Part shown: positions 1 to 8,844 of the stretch, piece by piece
Numbering within the stretch: the first letter of the stretch is position 1
Layout of the letters: the number at the start of each line of letters is the position of its first letter
From: Oscillospiraceae bacterium
Lineage (GTDB): Bacteria > Bacillota > Clostridia > Oscillospirales > Ruminococcaceae
DNA: 38,676 nucleotides
Direction: 5' to 3'
Assembly: GCA_029007315.1 (NCBI GenBank)
Contig: JAQXHO010000160.1
Span: 1 to 38,676, forward strand
Translations under genes and position numbers: made by a program
Notes under the pieces: generated by a model
Database searches by the model: none
Told to the model about the DNA's origin: nothing
What the model saw: the letters and a program-made list of their open reading frames with translations, nothing else

Positions 1-58
1 GATGATATATTTCCTCATCATTAGGGATGTCTGTATGATTCTCATACTTTTTATTCAT
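1..58 (-). CDS. 5' end of an unidentified minus-strand gene (partial)
   Basis: Only the first 19 codons are inside the window; the predicted start is MNKKYENHTDIPNDEEIYH. The start is supported by a strong ribosome site (AAAGGAG at 67-73 on the minus strand) about 8 bases before the ATG and by a good promoter further upstream at 101-129. The visible peptide is polar and acidic with no signal sequence, so the product probably starts in the cytoplasm. Nothing in it identifies a family. The gene is divergent from the response regulator at 480. Confidence 0.6.
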   Translation of the reverse strand, partial: MNKKYENHTDIPNDEEIYH

Positions 59-100
59 ACAAACTTCTCCTTTCATCTTTTTGCTGAATATTATATAACA

Positions 101-129
101 ATTATATCACATAACTATCTTTTTTGCAA
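101..129 (-). promoter_or_regulatory. Promoter of the partial minus-strand gene
   Basis: On the minus strand, TTGCAA (124-129) lies 17 bases from a perfect TATAAT (101-106). It sits about 45 bases before the start codon at 58. Confidence 0.6.
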
Positions 130-182
130 TAAAAATCATCATAAATATGAAATCAAGTATATAAAAGGTAATACCGCACAAA

Positions 183-214
183 GACTGTGCGTAAGATGTG
201 CAGTCAGATTTTTT
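183..214 (+). terminator. Terminator-like hairpin 1 in the upstream gap
   Basis: GACTGTGC (183-190) can pair with GTGCAGTC (198-205) using two G-U pairs around a 7-base loop, followed by TTTTTT at 209-214. No gene ends just before it on the plus strand, so it may terminate a small RNA or be part of the repeat. Confidence 0.4.
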
Positions 215-236
215 GTCAGATGAAACAAAAAACGCA

Positions 237-265
237 GCTGATACTTTGTGTATCAGCGAGGCTTT
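237..265 (+). terminator. Terminator-like hairpin 2 in the upstream gap
   Basis: A perfect 8-bp stem, GCTGATAC (237-244) with GTATCAGC (250-257), has a TTTGT loop and is followed after a few bases by TTTTTG (263 onward). It is the second hairpin-plus-T-run within 80 bases. Confidence 0.4.
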
Positions 266-358
266 TTGTGAAATATGACGGAAAAGCTGCAAGCAGATTG
301 CGTACAGAGTCGTAAGACGTGCTTTGTGCGGTGTTGCCAAAAATAAATAAAAATGTGC

Positions 359-388
359 TTGACAAATTATTCGGTATGATATTATAAT
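359..388 (+). promoter_or_regulatory. Promoter of the response regulator/kinase pair
   Basis: TTGACA (359-364) and TATAAT (383-388), both perfect consensus hexamers, are separated by 18 bases. The transcript would have a leader of about 85 bases before the regulator's ATG at 480. Confidence 0.65.
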
Positions 389-479
389 GTACATATAGAG
401 CGTATGCCCGTAAAAGTAAGGCAATAGGAAAAGCTTTTAAAGTGCAGCTAATAATATGGTGATGAACGGATGATGATTG

Positions 480-1154
480 ATGTACAGAATTATGATAGCA
501 GAAGACGATAATGCACTTGCAGCAGCAATGAAAAAACATATTGAATCATGGAATTATGAGGTAATATGCGTCAGAAACTATGAAAATATACTTGATGAGT
601 ATAATAAGTACGAACCCGATCTTGTTCTTATGGATATAATGCTGCCATATTACAACGGATATCACTGGTGTACAGAAATAAGAAAAACATCAAATGTACC
701 CGTAGTTTTTATTTCATCAGCTTCTGATAATATGAATATCATAATCGCAATGGACATGGGCGGCGATGATTTTATTGCCAAGCCATTTGAACCAAATGTG
801 CTGACTGCAAAAATAAGGGCAATACTTCGCCGCACATATGAAATATCGGATAAGGCACCGGTTCTGGAGCATAAGGGAGCCTCTTTGAATCTGAATAACG
901 CTGTACTGACATACAAGAATAATTCTGTTGAGCTTACAAAGAATGAGTTCAGAATACTGATTACGCTGCTTGAAAACAAGGGCAGGATTGTAAGCCGTGA
1001 TACACTCATGACAAAGCTATGGCAGGATGACTGTTATGTAGAGGAAAACACCCTTACAGTTAATGTAACAAGGCTTAGAAAAAAGCTTGAACAGACAGGA
1101 TTATTTGATTTTATTAAAACAAAGGTGGGCAGCGGTTATATTATTGAGCTATGA
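480..1154 (+). CDS. OmpR/PhoB-family response regulator, BceR-like
   Basis: The 224-residue protein has an N-terminal receiver domain (acidic pair EDD near residues 8-10, phospho-acceptor Asp52 in LVLMDIMLP, conserved Lys in IAKPFEP) and a C-terminal winged-helix domain ending in VGSGYIIEL. It should be phosphorylated by the kinase encoded next to it and bind the operator before the ATPase gene. The start is weakly marked: ATG at 480 is preceded by only a GGA, and an in-frame TTG lies at 477. The gene overlaps the kinase gene by four bases (ATGA), implying translational coupling. Receiver-type regulators next to short kinases and an ABC pair of this kind form the bacitracin/peptide resistance group; the specific inducer cannot be read from the sequence. 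Confidence 0.9.
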   Translation: MYRIMIAEDDNALAAAMKKHIESWNYEVICVRNYENILDEYNKYEPDLVLMDIMLPYYNGYHWCTEIRKTSNVPVVFISSASDNMNIIIAMDMGGDDFIAKPFEPNVLTAKIRAILRRTYEISDKAPVLEHKGASLNLNNAVLTYKNNSVELTKNEFRILITLLENKGRIVSRDTLMTKLWQDDCYVEENTLTVNVTRLRKKLEQTGLFDFIKTKVGSGYIIEL

Positions 1155-2140
1155 AAATGTTTATAAGGTATTTAAGACAGAATCTTACAGAAATAATTTT
1201 ATTTGCAGTCTTTGCACTGATTTTCATGTTTGTGTTTTTTCTTTATAATGTAAATACGGAAGCTGTGATTTACGCTGCATTTCTGTGCTTTGTTATTTTA
1301 ACAGTTGTATTTTTTGTCCGGTTTAATAAATTTCTCAGGCGTCATAAGCAGCGTGAGCATATTCTTGAAAATATTTTAATTATGACTGAGGAACTGCCCG
1401 AACCTGCCACGTCAGCAGAATACGATTACATAAGAATGATAAAAAAGCTTAGCTCTGAATATAAAAGAAAAATTTCCGTGTATCAGCAGGAAAGAAGCGA
1501 AAGCATAGATTATTATTCAACATGGATACATCAGATAAAAACGCCTATTTCTGTTATGACAATGATACTTCAGAGTGAGGATACAGAAGAACACCGGGAA
1601 CTTCTGGCGGAACTTTTCCGTATAGAGCAGTATGCTGAAATGGCATTATTTTATATAAGGCTTGACAGCGTTTCATCTGATTTCGTTTTTAAAGTTTACA
1701 GCCTGGATGATATTATAAGAAATGCTGTGAGAAAATACGCTCCTCAGTTCATACGAAAAAAACTTAGCCTGCAATATTCCGGAACACAAATAACAGTACT
1801 TACAGATGAAAAGTGGCTTCTTTTTATAATAGAGCAAATTCTCTCAAACGCTGTAAAATACACGGAAAAAGGCGGCGTTACTATTACTGTTTCACCTGAT
1901 AAGCTTCTTTGTATAGCAGATACTGGTATTGGCATTTCTTCTGAGGATCTTCCAAGAATATTTGAAAAGGGTTTTACAGGCTACAACGGCAGGGCGGACA
2001 AAAAATCCACAGGAATAGGACTTTATCTTTGCAAAAAGGCAGCTGACAAGCTTTCCCACAGAATAACTGCGGAATCTGTTCCTGGAAAGGGAAGTGCATT
2101 TTCGATTGACCTGCAAAGTGCGCCTCTTAAAACAGAATAG
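1151..2140 (+). CDS. Intramembrane-sensing histidine kinase, BceS-like
   Basis: The 329-residue protein has two membrane helices (about residues 13-32 and 37-56) with almost no extracellular loop, then a coiled linker, the His box TWIHQIKTPISVM with His127, and a C-terminal HATPase domain with an N box (EQILSNAVKYTEKG), a G1 box (CIADTGIGIS) and a G2 region (STGIGLYLCKKAADKL). The lack of a sensor domain is typical of BceS-type kinases, which detect peptides through their partner ABC transporter rather than by direct binding. It starts inside the stop codon of the regulator gene. Confidence 0.9.
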   Translation: MKMFIRYLRQNLTEIILFAVFALIFMFVFFLYNVNTEAVIYAAFLCFVILTVVFFVRFNKFLRRHKQREHILENILIMTEELPEPATSAEYDYIRMIKKLSSEYKRKISVYQQERSESIDYYSTWIHQIKTPISVMTMILQSEDTEEHRELLAELFRIEQYAEMALFYIRLDSVSSDFVFKVYSLDDIIRNAVRKYAPQFIRKKLSLQYSGTQITVLTDEKWLLFIIEQILSNAVKYTEKGGVTITVSPDKLLCIADTGIGISSEDLPRIFEKGFTGYNGRADKKSTGIGLYLCKKAADKLSHRITAESVPGKGSAFSIDLQSAPLKTE

Positions 2141-2161
2141 GTATTGCCAATAGTATTGACC

Positions 2162-2198
2162 TTACAAAAATGTCACATAAAACAGCCGGAATGTCACA
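2162..2198 (+). promoter_or_regulatory. BceR-type operator (main site plus half-site)
   Basis: TTACA-AAAA-TGTCA at 2162-2175 fits the inverted repeat known for BceR-family regulators (TNACA-N4-TGTNA). A second TGTCACA half-site follows at 2192-2198 after a short linker, the arrangement of main site, linker and secondary site described for BceR. It lies about 35 bases before the -35 box at 2209. The regulatory role is inferred from this match and from the adjacent regulator gene. Confidence 0.65.
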
Positions 2199-2208
2199 CA
2201 AATCGATG

Positions 2209-2238
2209 TTGCATCTCCGGCTTTCGTGTTATTATTAT
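2209..2238 (+). promoter_or_regulatory. Promoter of the ABC transporter pair
   Basis: TTGCAT (2209-2214) and TATTAT (2233-2238) are 18 bases apart. An inverted repeat, AGCCGGA (2184-2190) with TCCGGCT (2216-2222), overlaps this region and could end transcripts from the kinase gene or interfere with promoter use. Confidence 0.5.
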
Positions 2239-2304
2239 ATCGTAAAGGCAGTATGACACAATATTTCGTGTGCAGCTGTCCAAAGAAAAAAAGGAGGCAT
2301 TTTA

Positions 2305-3072
2305 ATGGCTATACTTGAAGTAAAGGGTGTTGAAAAAATCTACACTTCTAAATTCGGAGGCAATCATATCAGAGCCTTGTCAAATGTTGCATTTTCTGTT
2401 GAAGAGGGTGAATATGCTGCAATTATGGGAGAATCCGGTTCCGGAAAAACCACTCTGCTGAATATTCTTGCAGCGCTTGACAAGCCAACAAACGGTGATG
2501 TTATTCTTGAGGGAAAGCCTTTATCCCTTATAAAAGAAAAAGAAATATCTGCATTCAGACGAGAAAATCTGGGATTTGTATTTCAGGACTTTAATCTTCT
2601 TGACACATTTTCACTAAAGGACAATATTTTCCTTCCTCTTGTTCTGTCAGGAAAAGATTTTTCCTATATGGAAAGAAAACTTAAACCCATAGCTGAAATG
2701 CTTGGTATCAGTGATATCCTTGAAAAATTCCCGTATGAGGTTTCCGGTGGTCAGAAACAAAGGGCAGCTGTTGCAAGGGCAATAATCACTGACCCTAAGC
2801 TTATTCTTGCAGATGAGCCCACAGGTGCACTTGATTCCAAAGCAACAGACAGTCTGCTGAAGATTTTTTCTGATATTAACAGAAATGGGCAGACAATCTT
2901 AATGGTAACACATTCAGTAAAAGCTGCAAGTCATGCAGGACGTGTGCTGTTTATAAAAGACGGCGAGGTTTTCCATCAGATTTACAGAGGAAACAGTACT
3001 AACGAAGAAATGTATCAGAAAATATCTGATACTCTGACTTTGCTCGCAACAGGCGGTGAGAATAATGAATAA
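2305..3072 (+). CDS. ABC transporter ATPase, BceA-like
   Basis: The 255-residue protein is a MacB/BceA-type nucleotide-binding subunit. It shows Walker A GESGSGKTT (residues 42-50), the Q-loop in VFQDFNLLD, the signature SGGQKQRAAVARA, Walker B LILADEPTGALD and the switch His in VTHSVKAASHAG. It powers the permease encoded immediately downstream, which overlaps its last codons by 8 bases. AAGGAGG sits 7-13 bases before the ATG. BceAB pairs protect cell-wall lipid intermediates from peptide antibiotics and also act as the sensor for the BceRS pair; here this role is inferred from the four-gene context. Confidence 0.92.
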   Translation: MAILEVKGVEKIYTSKFGGNHIRALSNVAFSVEEGEYAAIMGESGSGKTTLLNILAALDKPTNGDVILEGKPLSLIKEKEISAFRRENLGFVFQDFNLLDTFSLKDNIFLPLVLSGKDFSYMERKLKPIAEMLGISDILEKFPYEVSGGQKQRAAVARAIITDPKLILADEPTGALDSKATDSLLKIFSDINRNGQTILMVTHSVKAASHAGRVLFIKDGEVFHQIYRGNSTNEEMYQKISDTLTLLATGGENNE

Positions 3073-5074
3073 TGTTTTCTATGCAAAGCTTGCCGCCAAT
3101 AATATAAAGAAGAATTCAAAGACTTATATTCCGTATATTATCAGCTGTATACTGACTGTGGCAATGTATTACATTATTACAGCTTTATCTATGAATGAAT
3201 CATTAAACAGCATTATGGGTTCTGAAACAGTTGAATATACACTTACCCTTGGCAGCAAGGTGATCGCTGTATTTTCATTCGTATTTCTGTTTTATACGAA
3301 CAGCTTTCTTATAAAGCGGAGAAAAAAAGAATTCGGATTACTTAATATCCTTGGAATGGAGAAAAGGCATATATCAAGGATACTTGCATTTGAAACAGTC
3401 TATATGATTCTTATAAGCCTTGCAGGAGGTTTTTTTGCAGGAGCAATACTTGACAAGCTTATGTTTTTGTCACTTGCAAGAATACTCGGAAGCAATACCT
3501 TACCGGAATTTTATATTTCTTTTTATGCCATGGCAAAAGCACTTATTCTTTTCGGTGTTATATTTTTCTGTATATTTATTAATTCTGTACGGCAGATACA
3601 CCTTGCAAAGCCGGCTGAACTTCTTAAAGGCAGTGATACAGGCGAAAAGGAACCAAAAACTAAATGGATACTGGCAGTACTTGGTGTTCTGTGTCTTGGA
3701 ACAGGATATTATTTCGCTGTTTCAACGAAAAATCCGGTATCGGCGGTTACTCTATTTTTTGTTGCAGTAATTCTTGTAATTGCAGGAACATACCTGCTTT
3801 TTACCTCCGGAAGTATTGCTCTTCTGAAAATTCTCAGAAAAAACAAGAGATATTATTATAAAATAAATCATTTTACTTCAGTTTCCGGAATGCTTTACCG
3901 CATGAAGCAGAATGCAGTGGGCCTTGCAAATATCTGCATTCTTTCAACAATGGTTCTTGTAATGATATCCTCAACCACATCTCTCATTATTGGTGTGGAA
4001 GATGTTATAAATACACGATATCCATATGATATAACAGTATATTACGGCAGAGAATCGGATAAAGACAGGAAGAAATTTTCTGAATATATAGAAAAAACTG
4101 CTGAGGAAAAGAATATAAACATGAAAAACAAAGTTTTCTATGATTATCTTTCGTTTTCAGCAGTTAGGGACGAAAACAGCTTTTTTATTCCGGAATCAAT
4201 GGATATGTCGTACTATAACCAGTTCTCGGTTCTGATGATCGTAACAGAAGATGATTTTGCTGATATCTGCGGTGAAAAGGTTACTCTTGATGACGATGAG
4301 ATTATTTTGTGTACAGATGAAAATATGACGAATTATAAAAGTCTTGATCTTTTCGGAAAAAATTATAACATAAAACAAACTTTCAGTTATTCATCAGAAT
4401 TCACTTTCAGAAATGGTTTAATCAGTGCAAATGTTGCACAGCCCTGTCAGATAGTAGTAAAGGATATGACGGCGATCAAACAGTTTGATCGTATCCAGAA
4501 GGATATTTATAGAGAGAATGCTTCAGAAATCAGCTTATTTTTCGGCTGTGATACAGATGATAAGGACGCTGCAGCTGCATTCTGCAAAGATATATCTGAA
4601 GCTGCAAAAGAGATATCAAAATCCGAAGACAAATACAGTATAATAATTGATAACAGGGAAGAAGACCGTGATTCTGCACTTAGTCTTTTTGGGGGACTGT
4701 TTTTCCTGGGTGTATTTCTTGGCATCACATTTATAATTGCAGCTGTCCTGATAATATATTACAAGCAGATATCAGAAGGATATGAAGACAGACAGCGCTT
4801 TATAATAATGCAAAATGTGGGCATGAGCAGGGAAGAGGTGAAAAAAACAATACACTCACAGGTTTTAACTGTATTCTTTCTGCCTCTTATCATGGCAGGA
4901 ATGCACATTATTTTTGCATTTCCCATGATTAAAAGCATTCTTGCAGCCATGACACTTACCAATACAAAGCTCTACATCATATGCACCTGCGGATGTTTTC
5001 TTCTGTTTACTATTTTCTACATGATAGTTTATCTATTGACATCAAAGATTTACTATAAAATAATAAAAAAATAA
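3065..5074 (+). CDS. ABC transporter permease, BceB-like (FtsX fold)
   Basis: The protein has 669 residues from ATG 3065; an in-frame GTG at 3056 would add three. The layout is one N-terminal membrane helix (about 22-43), a block of FtsX-type helices to about residue 310, a large soluble domain of about 200 residues (roughly 320-530), then three more helices at the C terminus. This is the length and topology of BceB permeases, in which the large extracellular domain carries peptide specificity. The soluble domain is rich in Asp and Glu. It follows the ATPase gene with an 8-base overlap and ends before a strong terminator. Confidence 0.9.
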   Translation: MNNVFYAKLAANNIKKNSKTYIPYIISCILTVAMYYIITALSMNESLNSIMGSETVEYTLTLGSKVIAVFSFVFLFYTNSFLIKRRKKEFGLLNILGMEKRHISRILAFETVYMILISLAGGFFAGAILDKLMFLSLARILGSNTLPEFYISFYAMAKALILFGVIFFCIFINSVRQIHLAKPAELLKGSDTGEKEPKTKWILAVLGVLCLGTGYYFAVSTKNPVSAVTLFFVAVILVIAGTYLLFTSGSIALLKILRKNKRYYYKINHFTSVSGMLYRMKQNAVGLANICILSTMVLVMISSTTSLIIGVEDVINTRYPYDITVYYGRESDKDRKKFSEYIEKTAEEKNINMKNKVFYDYLSFSAVRDENSFFIPESMDMSYYNQFSVLMIVTEDDFADICGEKVTLDDDEIILCTDENMTNYKSLDLFGKNYNIKQTFSYSSEFTFRNGLISANVAQPCQIVVKDMTAIKQFDRIQKDIYRENASEISLFFGCDTDDKDAAAAFCKDISEAAKEISKSEDKYSIIIDNREEDRDSALSLFGGLFFLGVFLGITFIIAAVLIIYYKQISEGYEDRQRFIIMQNVGMSREEVKKTIHSQVLTVFFLPLIMAGMHIIFAFPMIKSILAAMTLTNTKLYIICTCGCFLLFTIFYMIVYLLTSKIYYKIIKK

Positions 5075-5112
5075 ACTGACTTGAAAGACAATATCATAAT
5101 ATTTCATTTATA

Positions 5113-5153
5113 CAGAACTGCTGCTACTATTCCTGTGCAGCAGTTCTGTTTTT
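5113..5153 (+). terminator. Terminator after the BceAB-like operon
   Basis: A perfect 12-bp stem, CAGAACTGCTGC (5113-5124) with GCAGCAGTTCTG (5137-5148), is followed by TTTTT. It separates the convergent permease and nifJ genes. Confidence 0.9.
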
Positions 5154-5171
5154 ATATAAATCACCAGAAAT

Positions 5172-8100
5172 TTAATTCTGTTTATGAGTATCATTATCAT
5201 AAATCTGATGCAGTTTTTTTATCCATTCATATCTTCTCTTTGCGTCGGATTCAGATTTTCTGAAAAGTTCCGAAGATTCTTCCGGATTTGATTTTTTCAG
5301 CGAAGTAAATCTGAGTTCGCCGGATAAAAACTCCTCAAATTCTGTAAACGGTCTGGAATAATCAAGGCTCAGAGGATTTTTACCGGATTTAATAAGATCC
5401 GGATTGAATCTGAAAATATGCCAGTAACCGGATTCAACTGCCTTAGCTTGTTCATGCTGTGAGCTTCCAAGGCCTGTTTTTATGCCGTGGCTTATACATG
5501 GCGAATATGCGATTATAAGAGAGGGTCCATTGTAACTCTCCGCTTCGATCATAGCTTTTAATGTCTGATTGTAATCGGCACCCATTGCGATCTGAGCCAC
5601 GTATACATTTTCATAGCTCATCATCAGTGCTGCAAGATTTTTCCTGGAATTCTTTTTGCCTCCGGACGCAAATTTAGCTTCTGCACCTGTTGGAGTTGCT
5701 TTAGATGCCTGACCGCCTGTGTTTGAATAAACCTCGGTATCAAATACAAGTATATTTATATCACATCCGCTTGCCAATACATGATCAAGACCGCCGAAGC
5801 CAATATCATAAGCAAAGCCGTCGCCGCCGAATACCCAGAAGGATTTTTTGGATAGATATTCTTTGTTGTTTAGAATTTCTTTAACCAGCTCGTTTTTTGT
5901 ATTAGATGAATAATTCTCTAAAGTTTTAGTCAGCTTTTTGCTTGCAGATGTGTTTTCATCTCCGTTATGGTATGATTTCAGCCACTCAGCCATAGTGTTT
6001 TTTGCTTCTTCCGGAATGCCTGCTTCATTCAGTAAAACATTAACATAATCTTTAAGCTTGTTCCTGACAGAATTATATGCAAGTGCCATTCCAAATCCGA
6101 ACTCAGCGCCGTCTTCAAAAAGAGAATTTGACCATGCAGGCCCCTTGCCATTATCTGAAAGGCAATATGCGGCAGAAGGTGAAGAATTTGCCCAGATAGA
6201 GGTGCATCCGGTTGCATTTGCAATATACATTCTTTCGCCAAAAAGCTGAACAGCAAGTTTTGCGTAGGGTGTTTCGCCGCAGCCTGCACAGGCACCGCTG
6301 AATTCAAGCAGTGGTTTGCGAAGCTGACTTCCTTTTACAGTGTTTTTTCTGAACTTTTCAAGCACCCATGGTTTTTCCGGAAGAACCTTGCAGTAATCAA
6401 AATATTTCTGATGTTCTGATTTTTGAGATGCAGGTATCATTTCAAGCGCCTTTGAACCTTTTTTACCGGGGCATACTCCGGCGCAGGAACCGCAGCCTGT
6501 GCAGTCAGTTTCCGAAATAACTATGGAAAAGCTGCATTGTTCATCTCCTTTGATACTTGTTTCCGGAATGAATTTTATCCCTTCCGGAGCCTTCATACGT
6601 TCTTTATCTGTCAAGACAGCAGGTCTTATGACTGCATGAGGGCACACATATGAGCATAAACAGCATCTTATACAGTTTTCCGGGATCCATACCGGTATTT
6701 CAACAGCAACGTTTCTTCTTTCATGAGCTGTTGTGCCCATAGGAAAGCTTCCGTCTGAATACGGCATAAACGCAGAAACAGGAAGATCATTGCCCTCCTG
6801 CATCAGTACAGGTTTCTGGATCTTTTCTACATATTCAATGGTTTCCGGTCTGTCAGGAAGAAGCTTCTGATTTAAGGGAACATCAGAAGCATTTCTCCAC
6901 TCTTTCGGCACATTTACTTCATGAACATTATTCATTCCCAGGTCGATTGCCTGAAAATTCATCTGAATGATTTTTTCGCCTTTTTTTCCATATGCCAATT
7001 CGGCGGCTTTTTTCATAAGGCTTTTTGCCTTTTCTTCCGGAAGTATCCCTGTAACCTTAAAAAAAGCTGCCTGTAAAATAGTGCTTATTTTACTGTTCAG
7101 TCCTGTCTTTTTGCCAATTTCAAGTGCGTCTATTATATAGAAACGGATATTGTGTTCTGCAATATATTTTTTTGCATTGTCAGGCAGATATTGTTCAAGC
7201 TTATCCTCTTTCCACCCACAGTTTAAAAGAAATATTCCGCCGTCCTTTACTTCTTCGGCAATTTTAAATTTGTGCATATATACCGGATTATGACAGGCGG
7301 CAAAATCAGCCTTCCTGATTAGATAAGGAGCATGAACAGAACTTTTTCCGAATCTTAAATGAGATATTGTAAGTCCCCGTGATTTCTTTGAATCGTATTC
7401 AAAATAAGCCTGTGCATTCAGATCCGTATTGTTTCCAATAATTTTAACAGAAGATTTATTAGCGCTTATGGTTCCGTCGCCTCCAAGGCCCCAGAATTTG
7501 CACTGATAAATATCTTCAGCCAAAGGGTCAATATTAATAACAGGAGGCAGTGAAAGAAAGGTAACGTCATCATTAATTCCTATTGTAAAGTGCTTTTTGC
7601 TGTTGTTAAGCAATGCCGCCGCAATATACTCGGGTGAAGTATCCTTTGAGCTTAATCCATATCTTCCGGAATAAACTGCTATTGAATTGAAAGGGCTTTC
7701 TTTAATGACAGCTGCAATATCCAGGAAAAGAGGTTCACCTGCGGAACCGGGTTCTTTTGTGCGGTCAAGTACAGTAATCTGCTTTACAGAATCCGGTATT
7801 GTTTGAAGGAACGCAATACTGTCAAAAGGACGATACAGTCTTACTTTAATAAGACCGTATTTTCCGCCGTTTTTGTTCATTAGTTTAATTGTTTCCATAG
7901 CGGTTTCACATACAGAACCCATTGCTACAAGAATATGTTCAGCATCTTCACAACCATAATAATTAAATATATCATAGTCCGTACCGGAAACTTTATTAAT
8001 TTTTTTCATAACACTGCGGACAATTTCCGGAAGTCTGTCATAGTACAAGTTTGACGCTTCTCTGTTTTGAAAGAAAATATCCGGATTCTGTGCAGATCCC

Positions 8101-8747
8101 ATAATTTTTCCATGCTCCGGATTCAGCGAATTTTTCCGGAAAATCTGCAATGCTTCTGAATCCATGAAATCACGAAGGGTATCATAATCCCATACCTCAA
8201 TTTTCTGCATTTCATGAGATGTACGGAAGCCGTCAAAAAAGTGGATAAATGGTATTCTGCCTTTTATTGCCGCAATATGTGCAGCCGGGGCAAGATCCAT
8301 TATCTCCTGCACACTTGAAGAGCAGAGCATAGCGACGCCTGTCTGACGGCAGGCATATATGTCTGAATGATCACCGAAAATGGAAAGAGAATGTGTTGCT
8401 ATAGTTCTTGCAGCAACATGGAAAACACCCGGCAGTAATTCACCGGCAATTCTGTAAATATTTGGAAGCATAAGGAGAAGTCCCTGGGATGCGGTAAATG
8501 TTGAAGAAAGCGCACCAGCGGCAAGTGAACCGTGTACAGCACCGGCAGCGCCTGCTTCAGACTGCATTTCAGCAATCTGAACCTTCTGACCAAATATGTT
8601 TTTTCTTCCGGCAGCTGCCCATTCGTCCATATATTCAGCCATACCGGAAGAAGGTGTTATCGGATATATAGCAGCAGTTTCAGTATAAGCATACGCAACA
8701 TGAGCCGCTGCCTGATTTCCGTCCATTGTTTCTTTTCTTCGTATCAT
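5172..8747 (-). CDS. nifJ: Pyruvate:ferredoxin (flavodoxin) oxidoreductase
   Basis: This 1191-residue single-chain enzyme oxidises pyruvate with CoA to acetyl-CoA and CO2, passing electrons to ferredoxin. Domains in order: N-terminal TPP-pyrimidine domain (MDGNQAAAHVAYAYTE; YPITPSSGMAEYMDEW), the gamma-type domain with GLGGDGT, two 4Fe-4S motifs (CIRCCLCSYVC near residue 695 and CTGCGSCAGVC near 750), then the TPP-binding domain with CAGCGETPYAKL near 820, a lone Cys in NATGCTSIW, and GDGFAYDIGFGGLDH near 975. The reading frame is open upstream to 8834, but ATG 8747 is chosen because AAGAGG precedes it by about 8 bases and the conserved region starts seven residues later. It stands alone and is divergent from the dehydrogenase gene at 8913. 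Confidence 0.97.
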   Translation of the reverse strand: MIRRKETMDGNQAAAHVAYAYTETAAIYPITPSSGMAEYMDEWAAAGRKNIFGQKVQIAEMQSEAGAAGAVHGSLAAGALSSTFTASQGLLLMLPNIYRIAGELLPGVFHVAARTIATHSLSIFGDHSDIYACRQTGVAMLCSSSVQEIMDLAPAAHIAAIKGRIPFIHFFDGFRTSHEMQKIEVWDYDTLRDFMDSEALQIFRKNSLNPEHGKIMGSAQNPDIFFQNREASNLYYDRLPEIVRSVMKKINKVSGTDYDIFNYYGCEDAEHILVAMGSVCETAMETIKLMNKNGGKYGLIKVRLYRPFDSIAFLQTIPDSVKQITVLDRTKEPGSAGEPLFLDIAAVIKESPFNSIAVYSGRYGLSSKDTSPEYIAAALLNNSKKHFTIGINDDVTFLSLPPVINIDPLAEDIYQCKFWGLGGDGTISANKSSVKIIGNNTDLNAQAYFEYDSKKSRGLTISHLRFGKSSVHAPYLIRKADFAACHNPVYMHKFKIAEEVKDGGIFLLNCGWKEDKLEQYLPDNAKKYIAEHNIRFYIIDALEIGKKTGLNSKISTILQAAFFKVTGILPEEKAKSLMKKAAELAYGKKGEKIIQMNFQAIDLGMNNVHEVNVPKEWRNASDVPLNQKLLPDRPETIEYVEKIQKPVLMQEGNDLPVSAFMPYSDGSFPMGTTAHERRNVAVEIPVWIPENCIRCCLCSYVCPHAVIRPAVLTDKERMKAPEGIKFIPETSIKGDEQCSFSIVISETDCTGCGSCAGVCPGKKGSKALEMIPASQKSEHQKYFDYCKVLPEKPWVLEKFRKNTVKGSQLRKPLLEFSGACAGCGETPYAKLAVQLFGERMYIANATGCTSIWANSSPSAAYCLSDNGKGPAWSNSLFEDGAEFGFGMALAYNSVRNKLKDYVNVLLNEAGIPEEAKNTMAEWLKSYHNGDENTSASKKLTKTLENYSSNTKNELVKEILNNKEYLSKKSFWVFGGDGFAYDIGFGGLDHVLASGCDINILVFDTEVYSNTGGQASKATPTGAEAKFASGGKKNSRKNLAALMMSYENVYVAQIAMGADYNQTLKAMIEAESYNGPSLIIAYSPCISHGIKTGLGSSQHEQAKAVESGYWHIFRFNPDLIKSGKNPLSLDYSRPFTEFEEFLSGELRFTSLKKSNPEESSELFRKSESDAKRRYEWIKKLHQIYDNDTHKQN

Positions 8748-8810
8748 ATGAAGCCTCTTTTCTTTTATATTTTCTGATATTATGTGCAGTTTACTGCAGA
8801 TGTTACGCTC

Positions 8811-8816
8811 ATTATA
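8811..8816 (-). promoter_or_regulatory. nifJ: Possible -10 box of nifJ
   Basis: A perfect TATAAT on the minus strand lies 64 bases before the nifJ start. No good -35 box is found at 16-18 bases; TTGACT lies 22 bases upstream (8839-8844), inside the palindrome shared with the divergent promoter. The poor spacing suggests that an activator may help. Confidence 0.35.
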
Positions 8817-8827
8817 CGAAATTGTAA

Positions 8828-8844
8828 TTGACATATAAAGTCAA
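8828..8844. promoter_or_regulatory. Palindrome between divergent nifJ and dehydrogenase promoters
   Basis: TTGAC-N7-GTCAA is a perfect 5-bp inverted repeat covering the -35 box of the plus-strand promoter and the only -35-like sequence of nifJ. It could be an operator controlling both directions, or simply a by-product of two facing TTGACA-like boxes. Confidence 0.3.

Larger units (their letters stand above)
167..338. repeat. Short inverted-repeat element enclosing two hairpins
   Basis: The bases at 167-183 (GGTAATACCGCACAAAG) and the reverse complement of 322-338 (GGCAACACCGCACAAAG) agree at 15 of 17 positions, the two differences being transitions. Inside, CGTAAGATGTGC (190-201) recurs as CGTAAGACGTGC (311-322) in direct orientation. 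The right arm (316-336) also matches 20 of 21 bases in the tyrS leader at 14927-14947. No protein-coding gene is seen in the roughly 420-bp gap that holds this element; the rest of the gap is AT-rich. A MITE-like repeat, a pair of attenuators or a small RNA gene are all possible. Confidence 0.45.

Noticed and set aside
300-430. A T-box before the response regulator
   Set aside because: Only one stem resembles the tyrS leader; there is no T-box sequence, specifier loop or terminator in the right order, and a promoter lies in the middle.
5300-8700. Several ORFs on other frames across nifJ
   Set aside because: They lack ribosome sites and recognisable domains and follow the codon pattern of nifJ on the other strand.
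8748-8834. N-terminal extension of nifJ from an upstream in-frame start
   Set aside because: The extra 29 residues lie before the ribosome site and cover the likely -10 box at 8811-8816; family members begin near MDGNQAAAHVAYAY.
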